Shown piece after piece: positions 16,455-26,250 of a stretch of DNA of 64,000 nt. This DNA comes from Hymenobacter actinosclerus (lineage in GTDB: Bacteria; Bacteroidota; Bacteroidia; Cytophagales; Hymenobacteraceae). The position numbers were made by a program, and so were the translations under genes. Where the stretch lies: NCBI RefSeq assembly GCF_900111515.1, contig NZ_FOHS01000003.1, forward strand, positions 620,001-684,000, given 5' to 3'. Numbering within the stretch: the stretch's first letter is position 1; every line of letters begins with the position of its first letter. The notes beneath the pieces are model-generated. The model was not told the DNA's origin and searched no databases. It saw only the letters and a program-made list of their open reading frames with translations.

Positions 16455-17561
16455 ATGAAACTACCTGCTATACTGACGGCCACGCTGCTGAGCCTCTCGC
16501 TGGCCGGCAACGCCCAAACACCGGCTCCGCTCAGTTTGCCCGAGCAAAGCTTTGAGCTTTTCTGGCAGGCTTTCCGCGACAACTACGCTTTCTTTCCCCT
16601 CAAAAAAGTAGACTGGGATTCCACCTACCGCGTGTTTCGCCCGCAGGTAACGGCCCAGACACCGCCGGATTCGTTGGTAGCCGTGTTTGGCCGCATGGTG
16701 GCGCCGCTGCGCGATGGACACATTTCCATCTCCCGCGGAGAAACCATTCTGTTCAAGGGCGAGAGTGCCCGCAACTCGTTCAAGCAGCACTTTCGGGCGG
16801 TGCAGCCGGCGTTCTGGCAGGTGGCCTACGCACAGCTGCGGGCGGCCAGCTTCTCCCCTATTAAAGCCAGCGGCCCGCAGATCAAAGACAAGCAGTTGCT
16901 CTACGTCAGCCGTAATGGCCCCATCGGCTACCTGCACCTCAGCCGCAGCTTCGCCGATATTACCGGTGCCATTGGCACCGAGGAGCAGGAGCAAGCCGAC
17001 CACCAGAAGCTGGAGAGGCTGTTCGCCAAAGCCCTCGGGCAGCTGGCCGGCTGCCAGGTGCTGCTGCTGGATTTGCGCGACAACGGCGGCGGCCACAGTG
17101 GCGTGGCGCTGGCCGGTCATTTTGCCCCGGCACGCTACCTGGCTAACTACAAAGCGCTACGCCAGCCCGGCGGCTACCAGCAGTTCACGGCCTCCGAACC
17201 CATCTACGTAACTCCTTCTGAAGGCCCGCGCTTTCTCGGCTCACTGGTACTCCTGACCTCCGACCAGACGGCCAGCGCCGCCGAGGACCTGACGCTTTCC
17301 CTGGCCCAACGGCCGGCAGTAACCCTGGTGGGCACTGCCACCAAGGGCATGCTCTCCGATATGTACGCCGTGCATCTGCCCAACGGCCTCGACGTTACGC
17401 TTTCCAACCAGCGCTACACCACGCCCCCCGGGCAGCTATTGGAAGATGTAGGCGTACAGCCGAACATAGCCGTAGAAAACACCCCCGCCGCCCTGAGCCA
17501 GGGCCACGACCCGGTGTTAAGCAGGGCGCTGGAAATAGCCCGCCAGCAAATCCGGCGGTGA
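16455..17561 (+). CDS. S41 family peptidase, exported
   Basis: A 368-residue protein with a cleavable signal peptide ending near NAQT (residues 18-22). The C-terminal half is the tail-specific protease-type catalytic domain: VLLLDLRDNGGGHSG near residue 205 is the conserved Asp-Asn-Gly-Gly stretch, and LLTSDQTASAAEDL carries the catalytic Ser274, with a Lys further on in VGTATKGM. No PDZ domain is apparent; the N-terminal part resembles the helical region of the Bacteroidota S41 group. Substrate unknown. A family B palindrome lies immediately upstream. Confidence 0.88.
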   Translation: MKLPAILTATLLSLSLAGNAQTPAPLSLPEQSFELFWQAFRDNYAFFPLKKVDWDSTYRVFRPQVTAQTPPDSLVAVFGRMVAPLRDGHISISRGETILFKGESARNSFKQHFRAVQPAFWQVAYAQLRAASFSPIKASGPQIKDKQLLYVSRNGPIGYLHLSRSFADITGAIGTEEQEQADHQKLERLFAKALGQLAGCQVLLLDLRDNGGGHSGVALAGHFAPARYLANYKALRQPGGYQQFTASEPIYVTPSEGPRFLGSLVLLTSDQTASAAEDLTLSLAQRPAVTLVGTATKGMLSDMYAVHLPNGLDVTLSNQRYTTPPGQLLEDVGVQPNIAVENTPAALSQGHDPVLSRALEIARQQIRR

Positions 17562-17927
17562 GTAACCTGGAGCAAATTTCGAGTTCATAAGCAGGATGTA
17601 GAGACGCAACCTCTTGCGTCTCTACATCCTATACCGCAACCTGACAATTGCTGTAGAGCCGTTTTCAGGTAGTTGTACATGTAGCGCGAACTTGGTAGTT
17701 CGCGTCCTTGCACCGGTAGGGCTGCCCGAACAGCGCAGGGGCACGAACGACCAAGTTCGCGCTACTGCCGGCCGGCCCCACCAGCTGTATAATGACCTGA
17801 AAACCGGTGTCCAGGCAGTCGGGTAGTCTTCTTCCTGTTGATTGGGACGGGCTACCCGGTCGATAACCACAGAAAAGAAGCGCCGACCCAATGACTGGGT
17901 CGGCACTTCTTTTTACTGAGGAGCAGA
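17562..17927. repeat. Gene-free stretch with two palindromes
   Basis: Two separate inverted repeats fill this 366-base gap. A short family B hairpin at 17593-17630 has aggatgtagagacgcaa and its complement around four bases. At 17677-17766 gtagcgcgaacttggt-type ends (tgtagcgcgaacttgg; ccaagttcgcgctac) flank a spacer. An open frame across the region is made of repeat sequence and is not called. The last 50 bases are the terminator of the OmpA-like gene. Confidence 0.75.
17872..17916 (-). terminator. Terminator of the DUF937-OmpA gene
   Basis: gccgaccca and tgggtcggc form the stem, flanked by aaaagaag and cttctttt. Works for the minus-strand gene that ends at 17928. Confidence 0.8.
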
Positions 17928-19280
17928 TTACTTCTTGGTTACCCGCACATCGACCCGGCGGTTCTGGGCCCGGCCTTCGGGGGTGTCGTTGGTGGTGAGC
18001 GGGTGCTCCTGGCCGTAGCCCTCGGCGGCCACGCGGCCGGCATCTACGCCATTGTCCATGAGCATTTTGCGGGCGGCATTGGCCCGGTCGGCGCTGAGGG
18101 TGAGGTTCGTATCAGCCTTGCCTACGTTGTCGGTGTAACCGCCAAACTTGATGGCCGAACCGGGGAAGGCTTTCATAATGGCGGCGATGTTGCGCAGCTG
18201 GGCCTGCGACTCGGCCGTGAGGTTGGCTTTGCCGGTTTCAAAATACACCCGGTCGAGGCTCATCCAGCCCTGGGTTTTGTCGTCGCTGACCGTGGCGTTG
18301 GCATCGTTGAGGAAGTTGAACAGGCGGCTTTCCACCGAGTTGGCTCCTACGTTGATGCTGGTGCCGTCGGGCAGGCTAATGTCGCTCAGCGCGCCCACAT
18401 CGTACACGTAGTTGCCGGTGGCGTCGTCGTAGCGGCCGGTAGCGGCCATCGGTGCCGGGGCAGCGGCCACGTTGTTGTCGGCGGCGGGCATTTCGGTGGT
18501 CGTTGGCATAGCCGCGTCGGGCGTTTTGTCGCAGCTGCGCATAAAGTACCACACCGCCGCCAGGGCCGCTACCAGCAGCAGCAGCCAGGGCCAGCGGCTG
18601 GGCGCGGCAGCCACTGGCGCGGTGGCGCGGGCCGCCGTAGTGCCGGCCGACGCTGCCGTTTCGGCCACCTGGGCCTTGGCGTTGCTGATGGTGCTGCCCA
18701 GGCCGGTGGCGCCCAGGCCCGACAGGATGGCACCCAGGCCGCTTGGCAGGTTGCCCATGGCGCTCATCACGTTGCTGCGCTGGCCGCTCAGGTAGCTACC
18801 GAAGCCGTTGGCGTCAAGGTTGTTGGTGGCGGCGTGCTTGCCCAGCAGGCCCAGCACCACGGGCACGGCCATGCGCATCAGGTTGCCCACCAGCGACGAG
18901 CTGACGTTGGCCTGCTGGCTCACGCCCTCCACGGCCGGGGTATATTGGTTGCCGAAGATGGATTGCAGCAGGTCGGAACCCTTGCTGAGCAGGCTTTGGT
19001 CGGCGCCCGGAGTGGCGGTGCTGGCCCCCGTCAGGCCACCGAGCAGGCCGCCCAGGTTGCTCAGGATGCCGCTGCTGTGGGCCTGCTGAGCCATGCCGAA
19101 CAGTTCGGAAGTGCCGCCCGGCTGCTGCGCCCGGCTGAACAGGCCGCCCAGCACCAGGGGCACCACGCTGCGCAGGGCGCTGCTAACGTTGCTTTCACTT
19201 TCGCCCAGCGACTCGCTGGTCTGGCGCATGGTGTCGCCGCCGAAAAAGTCCTGGACGTTCTCAAAGATATTCTGGCTCAT
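17928..19280 (-). CDS. DUF937 and OmpA-domain envelope protein
   Basis: A 450-residue protein with two known modules. Residues 1 to about 190 are a DUF937 region, with helical Gly/Ser/Leu-rich repeats such as SALRSVVPLVLGGLF and RMAVPVVLGLLGKHA. A single transmembrane segment follows (WPWLLLLVAALAAVWYFM, about residue 230-250). The C-terminal 110 residues are an OmpA/Pal-type peptidoglycan-binding domain with GGYTDNVGKADTNLTLSADRA and NRRVDVRV. The orientation implied is a cytoplasmic DUF937 part and a periplasmic OmpA part. There is no signal peptide. Role unknown; a link between the inner membrane and the wall is a reasonable inference. Confidence 0.85.
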   Translation of the reverse strand: MSQNIFENVQDFFGGDTMRQTSESLGESESNVSSALRSVVPLVLGGLFSRAQQPGGTSELFGMAQQAHSSGILSNLGGLLGGLTGASTATPGADQSLLSKGSDLLQSIFGNQYTPAVEGVSQQANVSSSLVGNLMRMAVPVVLGLLGKHAATNNLDANGFGSYLSGQRSNVMSAMGNLPSGLGAILSGLGATGLGSTISNAKAQVAETAASAGTTAARATAPVAAAPSRWPWLLLLVAALAAVWYFMRSCDKTPDAAMPTTTEMPAADNNVAAAPAPMAATGRYDDATGNYVYDVGALSDISLPDGTSINVGANSVESRLFNFLNDANATVSDDKTQGWMSLDRVYFETGKANLTAESQAQLRNIAAIMKAFPGSAIKFGGYTDNVGKADTNLTLSADRANAARKMLMDNGVDAGRVAAEGYGQEHPLTTNDTPEGRAQNRRVDVRVTKK

Positions 19281-19441
19281 GGGATTAGGGAGTTGGGTGA
19301 GAGATGAAAACGCTTACGGCATATTTTTACCGGCGTATAGCCAAACCGCTATTTATTTTCCCTACATATCCCCAAACTCTCTCGGCAGTCCGCCAAGCGG
19401 CCGCAACACCGGCTGCAACTGCCATAACATCTACTGCTAAA

Positions 19442-19487
19442 CTACCACGGCGGCCCCTGATTCCTCAGAGGCCGCCGTGGTGGTTTT
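19442..19487. terminator. Terminator downstream of aspS
   Basis: ctaccacggcggcc and ggccgccgtggtgg form a stem around cctgattcctcaga, followed by tttt. It serves aspS, which ends at 19504 on the minus strand, and could also stop transcription from the left. Confidence 0.75.
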
Positions 19488-19503
19488 CGAAAACCGGGCT
19501 TGC

Positions 19504-21270
19504 TTATTTTCCAGCCGTTACGTCCGTCCTGATGCTCAGCTCCTTCAACTGCGCCTCCGAAATCGGCGAGGGCGAGTCAATCATCACATCACGCCCCGAG
19601 TTGTTTTTGGGGAAGGCAATGAAGTCGCGGATGGAGTCGGCGCCGCCGAAGAGGCTACAGAGGCGGTCGAAGCCGAAGGCGATGCCGCCGTGGGGCGGGG
19701 CGCCGTACTCGAAGGCATCGAGCAGGAAGCCGAACTGGGCCTGGGCTTCCGCATCCGAGAAACCGAGCAGGTTGAACATGCGGGCCTGCACGGCGCGGTC
19801 GTGGATGCGGATGGAGCCGCCCCCTACTTCCACGCCGTTTATCACCATATCGTAGGCGTTGGCGCGGGCCTGGCCGATGGTTTCGGGGTTGTCGAGCAGG
19901 GCCATGTCCTCGGGCTTGGGCGAGGTGAAGGGGTGGTGCATGGCGAAGTAACGGCCTTCCTCCTCCAGGTATTCGAGCAGCGGGAAATCGACCACCCACA
20001 GCGCCGAAAACGTGTCTTTGTCGCGCAGGCCGAGGCGCTGGCCCATTTCGAGGCGCAGTTCCGAGAGAGCCTTGCGTGTTTTGTCAGCCGGGCCGGCCAG
20101 CAGCAGCAGCAGGTCGCCGGGCTGGGCGTTGAAGGCGGCTTTCCACCGTTGCAGCGCCTCCTGGTCGTAGAACTTATCGACCGACGACTTCACGTTGCCA
20201 TCAGCTTCGACGCGGGCGTACACGAGGCCGGTGGCCCCAATCTGGGGGCGCTTGACGTACTCGGTCAGCTCGTCGAGCTGCTTGCGGGTGTAGCTGGCGG
20301 CCCCGGTGGCGCAGATGCCTACCACCAGCTCGGCGGCCTCGAACACCGGGAAGTTGTGGCCCTTGGCCACGTCGTTCAACTCCACGAACTTCATTTCGAA
20401 GCGCGTGTCGGGCTTGTCGTTGCCGTAGAAGCGCATGGCGTCGGCGTAGGTCATGCGGGGCAGCCGGCCGATTTCCAGGTTTTTCACCTCTTTAAACAGG
20501 TACTGCACCAGGCCCTCGAAGGTGCTCAGGATGTCCTCCTGCTCCACGAACGACATTTCGCAGTCGATCTGGGTGAATTCGGGCTGGCGGTCGGCGCGCA
20601 GGTCTTCGTCGCGGAAGCACTTCACAATCTGGAAATACCTATCGAAGCCCGATACCATGAGCAGCTGCTTGAAGGTCTGGGGGCTCTGGGGCAGGGCGTA
20701 GAACTCGCCGGGGTTCATGCGCGAGGGCACCACGAAGTCGCGCGCGCCTTCGGGCGTGCTTTTGATGAGCACGGGCGTTTCCACTTCGATAAAGTCCTGA
20801 CCGTCGAGGAAGCGGCGGGTAGCCTGGGCCACGCGGTGGCGCAGCATCAGGTTCTGGCGAACGGGGTTGCGGCGCAAATCCAAGTAGCGGTACTTCAGGC
20901 GCAGGTCGTCGCCGCCGTCGGTGTCGTCCTCAATCAGGAAGGGCGGCAGCTTGGCCGGGTTGAGCACTTCGAGGCTTTCCACCCGGATTTCGATGCCGCC
21001 GGTGGGCATTTTGTCGTTTTTGGAGTGGCGCTCGGCTACGGTGCCGGTCACGCAGAGCACGAACTCGCGGCCCAGCTGGCGGGCCTGTTCGCGCACTTCG
21101 GCGGTTTCCACGCCTTCTTCAAGGGCCAGCTGGGTCAGGCCGTACCGGTCGCGCAAATCCACCCACAAAATGCCGCCTTTGTCGCGGGTGCGCTGTACCC
21201 AGCCGCAGAGCGTAACCGTTTGGCCAATGTGTTCGGGGCGCAATTCGCCGCAGGTGTGGGTCCGGAGCAT
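19504..21270 (-). CDS. aspS: Aspartate--tRNA ligase
   Basis: A 588-residue class II aminoacyl-tRNA synthetase that charges tRNA-Asp. N-terminal OB-fold anticodon-binding domain ([18 protein letters not shown]), then the class II core with motif 2 [18 protein letters not shown], the bacterial GAD insertion domain (about residues 290-415) and motif 3 [15 protein letters not shown] near the end. The start [11 protein letters not shown] at 21270 gives normal length; the open frame continues to 21465 only because it passes through the palindrome at 21309-21402. TATCTTCG at 21285-21292 is a possible promoter -7 box. Confidence 0.96.
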   Translation of the reverse strand: MLRTHTCGELRPEHIGQTVTLCGWVQRTRDKGGILWVDLRDRYGLTQLALEEGVETAEVREQARQLGREFVLCVTGTVAERHSKNDKMPTGGIEIRVESLEVLNPAKLPPFLIEDDTDGGDDLRLKYRYLDLRRNPVRQNLMLRHRVAQATRRFLDGQDFIEVETPVLIKSTPEGARDFVVPSRMNPGEFYALPQSPQTFKQLLMVSGFDRYFQIVKCFRDEDLRADRQPEFTQIDCEMSFVEQEDILSTFEGLVQYLFKEVKNLEIGRLPRMTYADAMRFYGNDKPDTRFEMKFVELNDVAKGHNFPVFEAAELVVGICATGAASYTRKQLDELTEYVKRPQIGATGLVYARVEADGNVKSSVDKFYDQEALQRWKAAFNAQPGDLLLLLAGPADKTRKALSELRLEMGQRLGLRDKDTFSALWVVDFPLLEYLEEEGRYFAMHHPFTSPKPEDMALLDNPETIGQARANAYDMVINGVEVGGGSIRIHDRAVQARMFNLLGFSDAEAQAQFGFLLDAFEYGAPPHGGIAFGFDRLCSLFGGADSIRDFIAFPKNNSGRDVMIDSPSPISEAQLKELSIRTDVTAGK

Positions 21271-21308
21271 AAATCTAATTTTTGGCGAAGATACGACTTG
21301 GAAGGCGT

Positions 21309-21402
21309 CGTTTCCCGCAGAGGCGCGCAGAGAATGACGCAGAGGCACGCAGAGAACGACCTCCGCGAACCTCTGCGTCATCCTCTGCGCGCCTCTGCGG
21401 GA
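21309..21402. repeat. Palindrome with internal gcagagg periodicity upstream of aspS
   Basis: The left arm repeats gcagaggcgc, gcagagaatgac, gcagaggcac, gcagagaacgac. The right arm has acctctgcg, tcctctgcg, cgcctctgcg. The ends tttcccgcagaggcg and cgcctctgcgggaaa pair perfectly. The architecture resembles the heptad arrays but the period is about 10-12. Confidence 0.8.
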
Positions 21403-21481
21403 AATGCTACTTGCCCGACCCGTTAACCGCCACCAAGGCCCGGTTCGTTGAAAAGCCGCTCCCAATCACGCGGGTTTCTCT

Positions 21482-22399
21482 ATGTTTGCTAAAACCCCTA
21501 TCCCTATGGAATTACGCATCGAGCACCTTTCGAAAACCTACGCCAACGGCACCCAGGCCCTGCGCGACGTCAACCTCACCATCCCGACCGGCATGTTCGG
21601 GCTGCTGGGCCCCAACGGGGCGGGCAAATCGAGTTTGATGCGCACGATTTCTACGCTGCAGGAGGCCGACAGTGGCAGCATCAGGCTGGGCGATTTGGAC
21701 GTGCTGCACGACAAGGATGCCGTGCGGCGGGTGCTGGGCTACCTGCCCCAGGAGTTCGGGGTGTACCCCAAGATTTCGGCCGAGCAGCTGCTCGACCATT
21801 TCGCGGTGCTCAAGGGCATCTCCGACAGCCGGCAGCGGCGCGAGGTGGTGGCGGGCCTCTTGCAGCGCACCAACCTCTACGAAGTGCGCAAGAAGAACCT
21901 GGGCGGCTACTCGGGCGGCATGAAACAGCGCTTCGGCATTGCCCAGGCCCTTTTGGGCAACCCCCGCCTGATTATCGTGGACGAGCCCACCGCCGGCCTC
22001 GACCCGGCCGAGCGCAACCGGTTCCACAACCTGCTGGCTGAAATCGGCGAGAACATCATCGTGATTCTGAGTACCCACATCGTGGGCGACGTGAGTGATT
22101 TGTGCCGCAACATGGCCATCATAAACAAGGGCCAGGTGCTGCTCACCGGCGACCCGCTGGTGGTGATGCAGGAGCTGCGCGGCCAGGTGTGGAGGCGCGA
22201 AGTCGACAAGGAGCAACTGCCCGCGCTGCTGCAGGAGCAGCAGGTGATTTCGACCCGCCTGTTCGCCGGCCGCACCATTGTGCACGTGGTGGCCCCCACC
22301 CAGCCCGGCTCCGACTACGACGCCGTGGAACCGACGCTGGAAGACGTGTATTTCGCCCGCATCGCCCAGGCCGAGCAGGCGGTGGGGGTAGAGGGCTAG
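21482..22399 (+). CDS. ABC transporter ATP-binding protein
   Basis: A 305-residue ATPase subunit. Walker A is LLGPNGAGKSSLM near residue 45, signature YSGGMKQRFGIAQALL near residue 145, Walker B LIIVDEPTAGLD near residue 165 and the switch His in STHIVGDVSD. The last 90 residues resemble the C-terminal extension of ABC-2 type export ATPases. A second start at 21506 (MELRIEHLSKTY) is equally plausible and would give 297 residues. The gene that follows on the same strand encodes a permease/M1 peptidase fusion, which is its likely partner. Confidence 0.93.
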   Translation: MFAKTPIPMELRIEHLSKTYANGTQALRDVNLTIPTGMFGLLGPNGAGKSSLMRTISTLQEADSGSIRLGDLDVLHDKDAVRRVLGYLPQEFGVYPKISAEQLLDHFAVLKGISDSRQRREVVAGLLQRTNLYEVRKKNLGGYSGGMKQRFGIAQALLGNPRLIIVDEPTAGLDPAERNRFHNLLAEIGENIIVILSTHIVGDVSDLCRNMAIINKGQVLLTGDPLVVMQELRGQVWRREVDKEQLPALLQEQQVISTRLFAGRTIVHVVAPTQPGSDYDAVEPTLEDVYFARIAQAEQAVGVEG

Positions 22400-22549
22400 C
22401 AACTAGCTCCCCTCCTTGGAAAGGAGGGGTTGGGGGTGGTTGAATACGCCGACACGATTGCTAAATCTAAAACCAGCTTCTAGTTGCTGTTCAACAATTG
22501 TCAACCACCCCCAGCCCCTTCTTTCCAAGGAGGGGAGCTAGTTGCTAGT
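22396..22549. repeat. Inverted repeat between ABC ATPase and fusion permease
   Basis: gctagcaactagctcccctc and ccttggaaaggaggggttgg pair with ccaaggaggggagctagttg and caaccacccccagccccttc at 22503-22545. The left end includes the ATPase stop codon. The remaining stretch to 22615 is a one-armed heptad run ending in cctagct, cctagct, cctc just before the permease ATG. Confidence 0.8.
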
Positions 22550-22615
22550 TTCTCAAACCCCTCCCGCCTTCTAACTCCTAGCTTCCTCAGCTCCTAGCTC
22601 CTAGCTCCTCAAAAA

Positions 22616-25600
22616 ATGTTTCTACAGATATTCAAGTTTGAAATCTGGTACCGGCTGCGGCGGCCGGCTACCTACATTTACTTCGGCATTCTTCTGGCGC
22701 TTTCGTTGCTGATTACCCTCATGACGGGCGGCTTTTTCGAGAGCCTGACGGCCGTGGTGGGCGTCGGCAAGGTGCATCTGAACTCGCCTTACACCATTAA
22801 CAGCCTCACCAACGCCCTGGTGCTGCTGCCAGGCATTCTGCTGGTGTCGGCCATGTTCGGGCCGGCGGTACTGCGCGACTTCGATTCGCAGATGCACCCG
22901 CTGCTCTATACCTCGCCCATCAGCAAGTGGGGCTACCTGGGCGGGCGGTTTTTTGGTACGCTGGTCGTTACGCTGCTGCTGATGAGCGGCATTGCGCTGG
23001 GCCAAATCATCGGGGCCCTGTTTCCGGGCATTCCGGCCGACCGGCTGGGGCCGTTTCAGCTCAGTTACTACCTGGTTCCCTACCTGACGTTTGTGCTGCC
23101 CAACGTGCTGCTGACGGGCGCTATTTTCTTTGCGCTGGCCACCCTTACGCGGCAGGCGCTGAGCACTTACGTGGGCAGCATCGTGTTTCTGGTGCTCTAC
23201 ATAATGGCCCAGAGCCAGCTCTCCGACCTCGATAACCAGACCGTGGCGTCGCTGCTCGACCCGCTGGGCAGCGGCGCAACCCAGCTGCTGACCAAGTACT
23301 GGACGCCCGTGGAGAAAAACGTGCGCCTCATCTGGCCTACCGGGCTGCTGGGCCTCAACCGGCTGCTTTGGCTGGGCGTGGGTTTGCTGCTGGTGGGCTT
23401 CTGCTACGTGCGCTTCCGCTTCGAGCAGGGCGCTACGGGCAGCGCGGCCCCGCGGCGGGCCAGGCCGGGCGGGGCGGCGCTGGGCGTAGTGGCCCCGGCC
23501 CCGGTGGCCGTGGCCCTGCCGGCCGTCGACCAGCACTTTGGCTTCGCCCAGTATTTCAACCAGTACCTGCGCCTGACCTGGCTGAGTTTGCGCGACGTGC
23601 TGCGGAGCCCCTACTTTATTGCCATTGTAGTGGCCGGACTGGCGTTTTTGCTGGCGGCGGCGCTGCAAATCGGCAAGATCTTCGACACCACCACGTTCCC
23701 GATTACGGCCCAGGTAATTGAGATTCTGTCGGGCTCGTTCTCGCTGTTCGTGCTGGCCATCGTTACGTTTTACGCCGGCGAGCTGGTGTGGAAAGAGCGC
23801 GATGCCCGCCTCAATCAGATGCACGACGCGCTGCCCATTCCGAACTGGGTGCCGTTTTCCAGCAAGCTCACGGCCCTGCTGCTGGTGCCGGTGGTGCTGC
23901 TGCTGGTGGTGATGATGTTTGGCATCATCACCCAGCTTTCCAGCGGCTATACCAACCTCGAAATCGGGCTGTACGTGCGCTGGCTGTTTGGGCTGAAGCT
24001 CATCGACTATTGGCTGCTGGTGGTGCTGGCCGTGGTGGTGCAGGTCGTGGTGAACAACAAGTACCTGGGCCATTTCGTGATGGTGCTTTACTACGTGTTC
24101 AGCCTGTTTGCCGGGCAGCTGGGGCTGGAGCACAACCTGCTCATTTACGGCGGCGACTCCGGCATCCGCTACTCCGACATGAACGGCTTCGGCCATTTCG
24201 TGGGGCCTTACCTGTGGTTTAAACTGTACTGGGCGCTGCTGGCCGTGGCGTTGGCCGTAGGGGCCAACCTGCTGTGGGTGCGTGGCACCGAAACCGACTG
24301 GCGCACCCGGCAGCACCTGGCGGGCCGCCGCTTTTCGGGTCCGGCCCGCGCGGCGCTGGCTCTGGCGCTGCTGGGCTTCGTGGCTGTGGGCGGCTGGATT
24401 TTCTACAACACCAACGTGCTCAACCACTACCGCGGCAGCAAGGCCCGGCAGCAGCTCACCGTCGATTACGAAAAGAACTACGGCCGCTTCCGCCATACGC
24501 CCCAGCCCCGCATTGTGGCCGTAGATGTGAACGTGGATTTGTACCCGACCCGGCAGGAAGCCCGGGTGCGGGGCCAGTACTGGCTGCGCAACAAAACGGG
24601 CCAGCCGCTCGACACCATAATTCTCAACCTGCCCTCCAACGAGGACGTGCGCATCCGCAAGATGCAGCTCGGCCCGGGCGGCGCCACCACCGTGCTGGCC
24701 GACTCGCTCATGGGCTTCTACGTGCAGCGCCTGCCCCGGCCCCTGGCCCCCGGCGATTCGCTGCCGCTGGCGTTTGATATGTACTACGCCGCGCCCGGCT
24801 TCGAGCAAAGCACCGGCCGCACCAGCATTGTGGCCAACGGCACGTTCATCAACAACGGCAACCTGCCCCACCTCGGCTACAGCGAAAATGCCGAACTGAG
24901 TGAGCCCAGCGCCCGCAAGAAGTTTGGCCTCAAGCCCAAGCCCCGCGTGGCCCGCCTCGAAGACACTACCGCCCGCGCCAACACCTACATTGCCTCCGAT
25001 GCCGACTGGGTCCGCTTTGCCGCCACCGTAAGCACCGTGCCCGACCAGATTGCCCTGGCGCCCGGCTACCTGCAAAAGGAGTGGACCGAAAACGGCCGCC
25101 GCTACTTCCGCTACGCCATGGACGCCCCGATTCTGGATTTCTACTCGTTCCAGTCGGCGCGCTACGCCGAGCGCCACGCCAAGTGGAACGATGTGGACAT
25201 TACGATTTACTACCAGCCGGGCCACGAGTACAACCTGGGCCGCATGGTGCGCGGCGTGCAGGATGCCCTCAGCTACTACACCAAGAACTTCGGGCCCTAC
25301 CAGCACCGGCAGGTGCGCATCGTGGAGTTTCCGGGCTACTCGGCTTTTGCCCAGGCCTTTCCGAACACCATTCCGTTCTCCGAAAACATCGGTTTCATTG
25401 CCAAAGTCGACACCACCGACCCCAAGGACGTGGACTACCCCTACTACGTGACGGCCCACGAGGTGGCGCACCAGTGGTGGGCCCACCAGGTAATCGGGGC
25501 GGCGGCCCAGGGCGGCACGCTGCTTTCCGAAACCCTGTCGCAATACTCGGCCCTGATGGTGATGAAGCAGAAATATGGCCCCGAGCGCATGCGCAAGTTC

Positions 25601-26248
25601 CTCAAGTACGAGCTGGATGCCTACCTGCGCGGCCGGGCCACCGAGCGCATTGCCGAGCAGCCGCTCTACCGCGTCGAGAACCAGCAGTACATCCACTACC
25701 GCAAGGGTTCGGTGGTGATGTACGCGCTGGCCAACTACCTGGGCGAAGACAAGGTGAACCAAGCACTGAGCCAGTATCTGCAGGAAGTGAAGTTCCAGCA
25801 GCCGCCCTACACCACCTCGCTCGACCTGCTGCGCGACCTGCGCCAGGCCACACCCGACTCGCTGCAATACTTGCTCACGGATATGTTTGAGCGCATCACG
25901 CTGTATGAGAACAAGGCCGATTCGGTAACGGCCCGCAAGCTGCCCGACGGCCGCTACCGGGTGGATATGGTGCTGAGCGCGAAGAAGGTGTACGCCGACA
26001 GCGCCGGCAACGAAACGCCGGCCAAGCGTATGAACGACCTGATTGACGTGGCCGTACTCGGCCAGCAGAAAATCAACGGCAACTGGCAGGACGTGCCCCT
26101 GTACCGCCAGAAACGCCGCTTCCGCGCCGGTACCACCCGCCTAAGCGTCATCGTGCCTTCCAAACCCGCCAAAGCCGGCATCGACCCCTACAACCTGCTC
26201 ATCGACCGCACCCCGGATGACAACGTAAAGGCGGTAGTGGTGAAATGA
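22616..26248 (+). CDS. ABC-2 type permease fused to an M1 family aminopeptidase domain
   Basis: A 1210-residue fusion. Residues 1 to about 270 and about 310-590 are two blocks of six or so membrane helices each (ABC-2 permease halves), with an Ala/Pro-rich linker between. From about residue 620 the protein is soluble and resembles M1 metallopeptidases. The zinc motif is HEVAHQWW (His948, Glu949, His952), and the third ligand is probably Glu972 in LLSETLSQY, one residue further away than the usual spacing. The substrate-binding GAMEN-type motif appears as PFSENIGF. The architecture is known in Bacteroidota but I know no assigned function. The peptidase should face the periplasm. Confidence 0.88.
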   Translation: MFLQIFKFEIWYRLRRPATYIYFGILLALSLLITLMTGGFFESLTAVVGVGKVHLNSPYTINSLTNALVLLPGILLVSAMFGPAVLRDFDSQMHPLLYTSPISKWGYLGGRFFGTLVVTLLLMSGIALGQIIGALFPGIPADRLGPFQLSYYLVPYLTFVLPNVLLTGAIFFALATLTRQALSTYVGSIVFLVLYIMAQSQLSDLDNQTVASLLDPLGSGATQLLTKYWTPVEKNVRLIWPTGLLGLNRLLWLGVGLLLVGFCYVRFRFEQGATGSAAPRRARPGGAALGVVAPAPVAVALPAVDQHFGFAQYFNQYLRLTWLSLRDVLRSPYFIAIVVAGLAFLLAAALQIGKIFDTTTFPITAQVIEILSGSFSLFVLAIVTFYAGELVWKERDARLNQMHDALPIPNWVPFSSKLTALLLVPVVLLLVVMMFGIITQLSSGYTNLEIGLYVRWLFGLKLIDYWLLVVLAVVVQVVVNNKYLGHFVMVLYYVFSLFAGQLGLEHNLLIYGGDSGIRYSDMNGFGHFVGPYLWFKLYWALLAVALAVGANLLWVRGTETDWRTRQHLAGRRFSGPARAALALALLGFVAVGGWIFYNTNVLNHYRGSKARQQLTVDYEKNYGRFRHTPQPRIVAVDVNVDLYPTRQEARVRGQYWLRNKTGQPLDTIILNLPSNEDVRIRKMQLGPGGATTVLADSLMGFYVQRLPRPLAPGDSLPLAFDMYYAAPGFEQSTGRTSIVANGTFINNGNLPHLGYSENAELSEPSARKKFGLKPKPRVARLEDTTARANTYIASDADWVRFAATVSTVPDQIALAPGYLQKEWTENGRRYFRYAMDAPILDFYSFQSARYAERHAKWNDVDITIYYQPGHEYNLGRMVRGVQDALSYYTKNFGPYQHRQVRIVEFPGYSAFAQAFPNTIPFSENIGFIAKVDTTDPKDVDYPYYVTAHEVAHQWWAHQVIGAAAQGGTLLSETLSQYSALMVMKQKYGPERMRKFLKYELDAYLRGRATERIAEQPLYRVENQQYIHYRKGSVVMYALANYLGEDKVNQALSQYLQEVKFQQPPYTTSLDLLRDLRQATPDSLQYLLTDMFERITLYENKADSVTARKLPDGRYRVDMVLSAKKVYADSAGNETPAKRMNDLIDVAVLGQQKINGNWQDVPLYRQKRRFRAGTTRLSVIVPSKPAKAGIDPYNLLIDRTPDDNVKAVVVK

Positions 26249-26250
26249 TA

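Noticed and set aside
17614..17826. A 70-codon open frame between the S41 and OmpA-like genes
   Set aside because: It consists of two palindromic repeats and has no protein-like features.
19477..21426. Plus-strand open frame of 649 codons opposite aspS
   Set aside because: Shadow of aspS, whose motifs are unmistakable.
22622..25867. Open frame of 1081 codons on the minus strand opposite the ABC permease/M1 fusion
   Set aside because: It is a shadow caused by GC-rich codon use on the real strand. The translation is His/Gln/Val-rich with no domain, and the plus strand has clear helices and a zinc motif.
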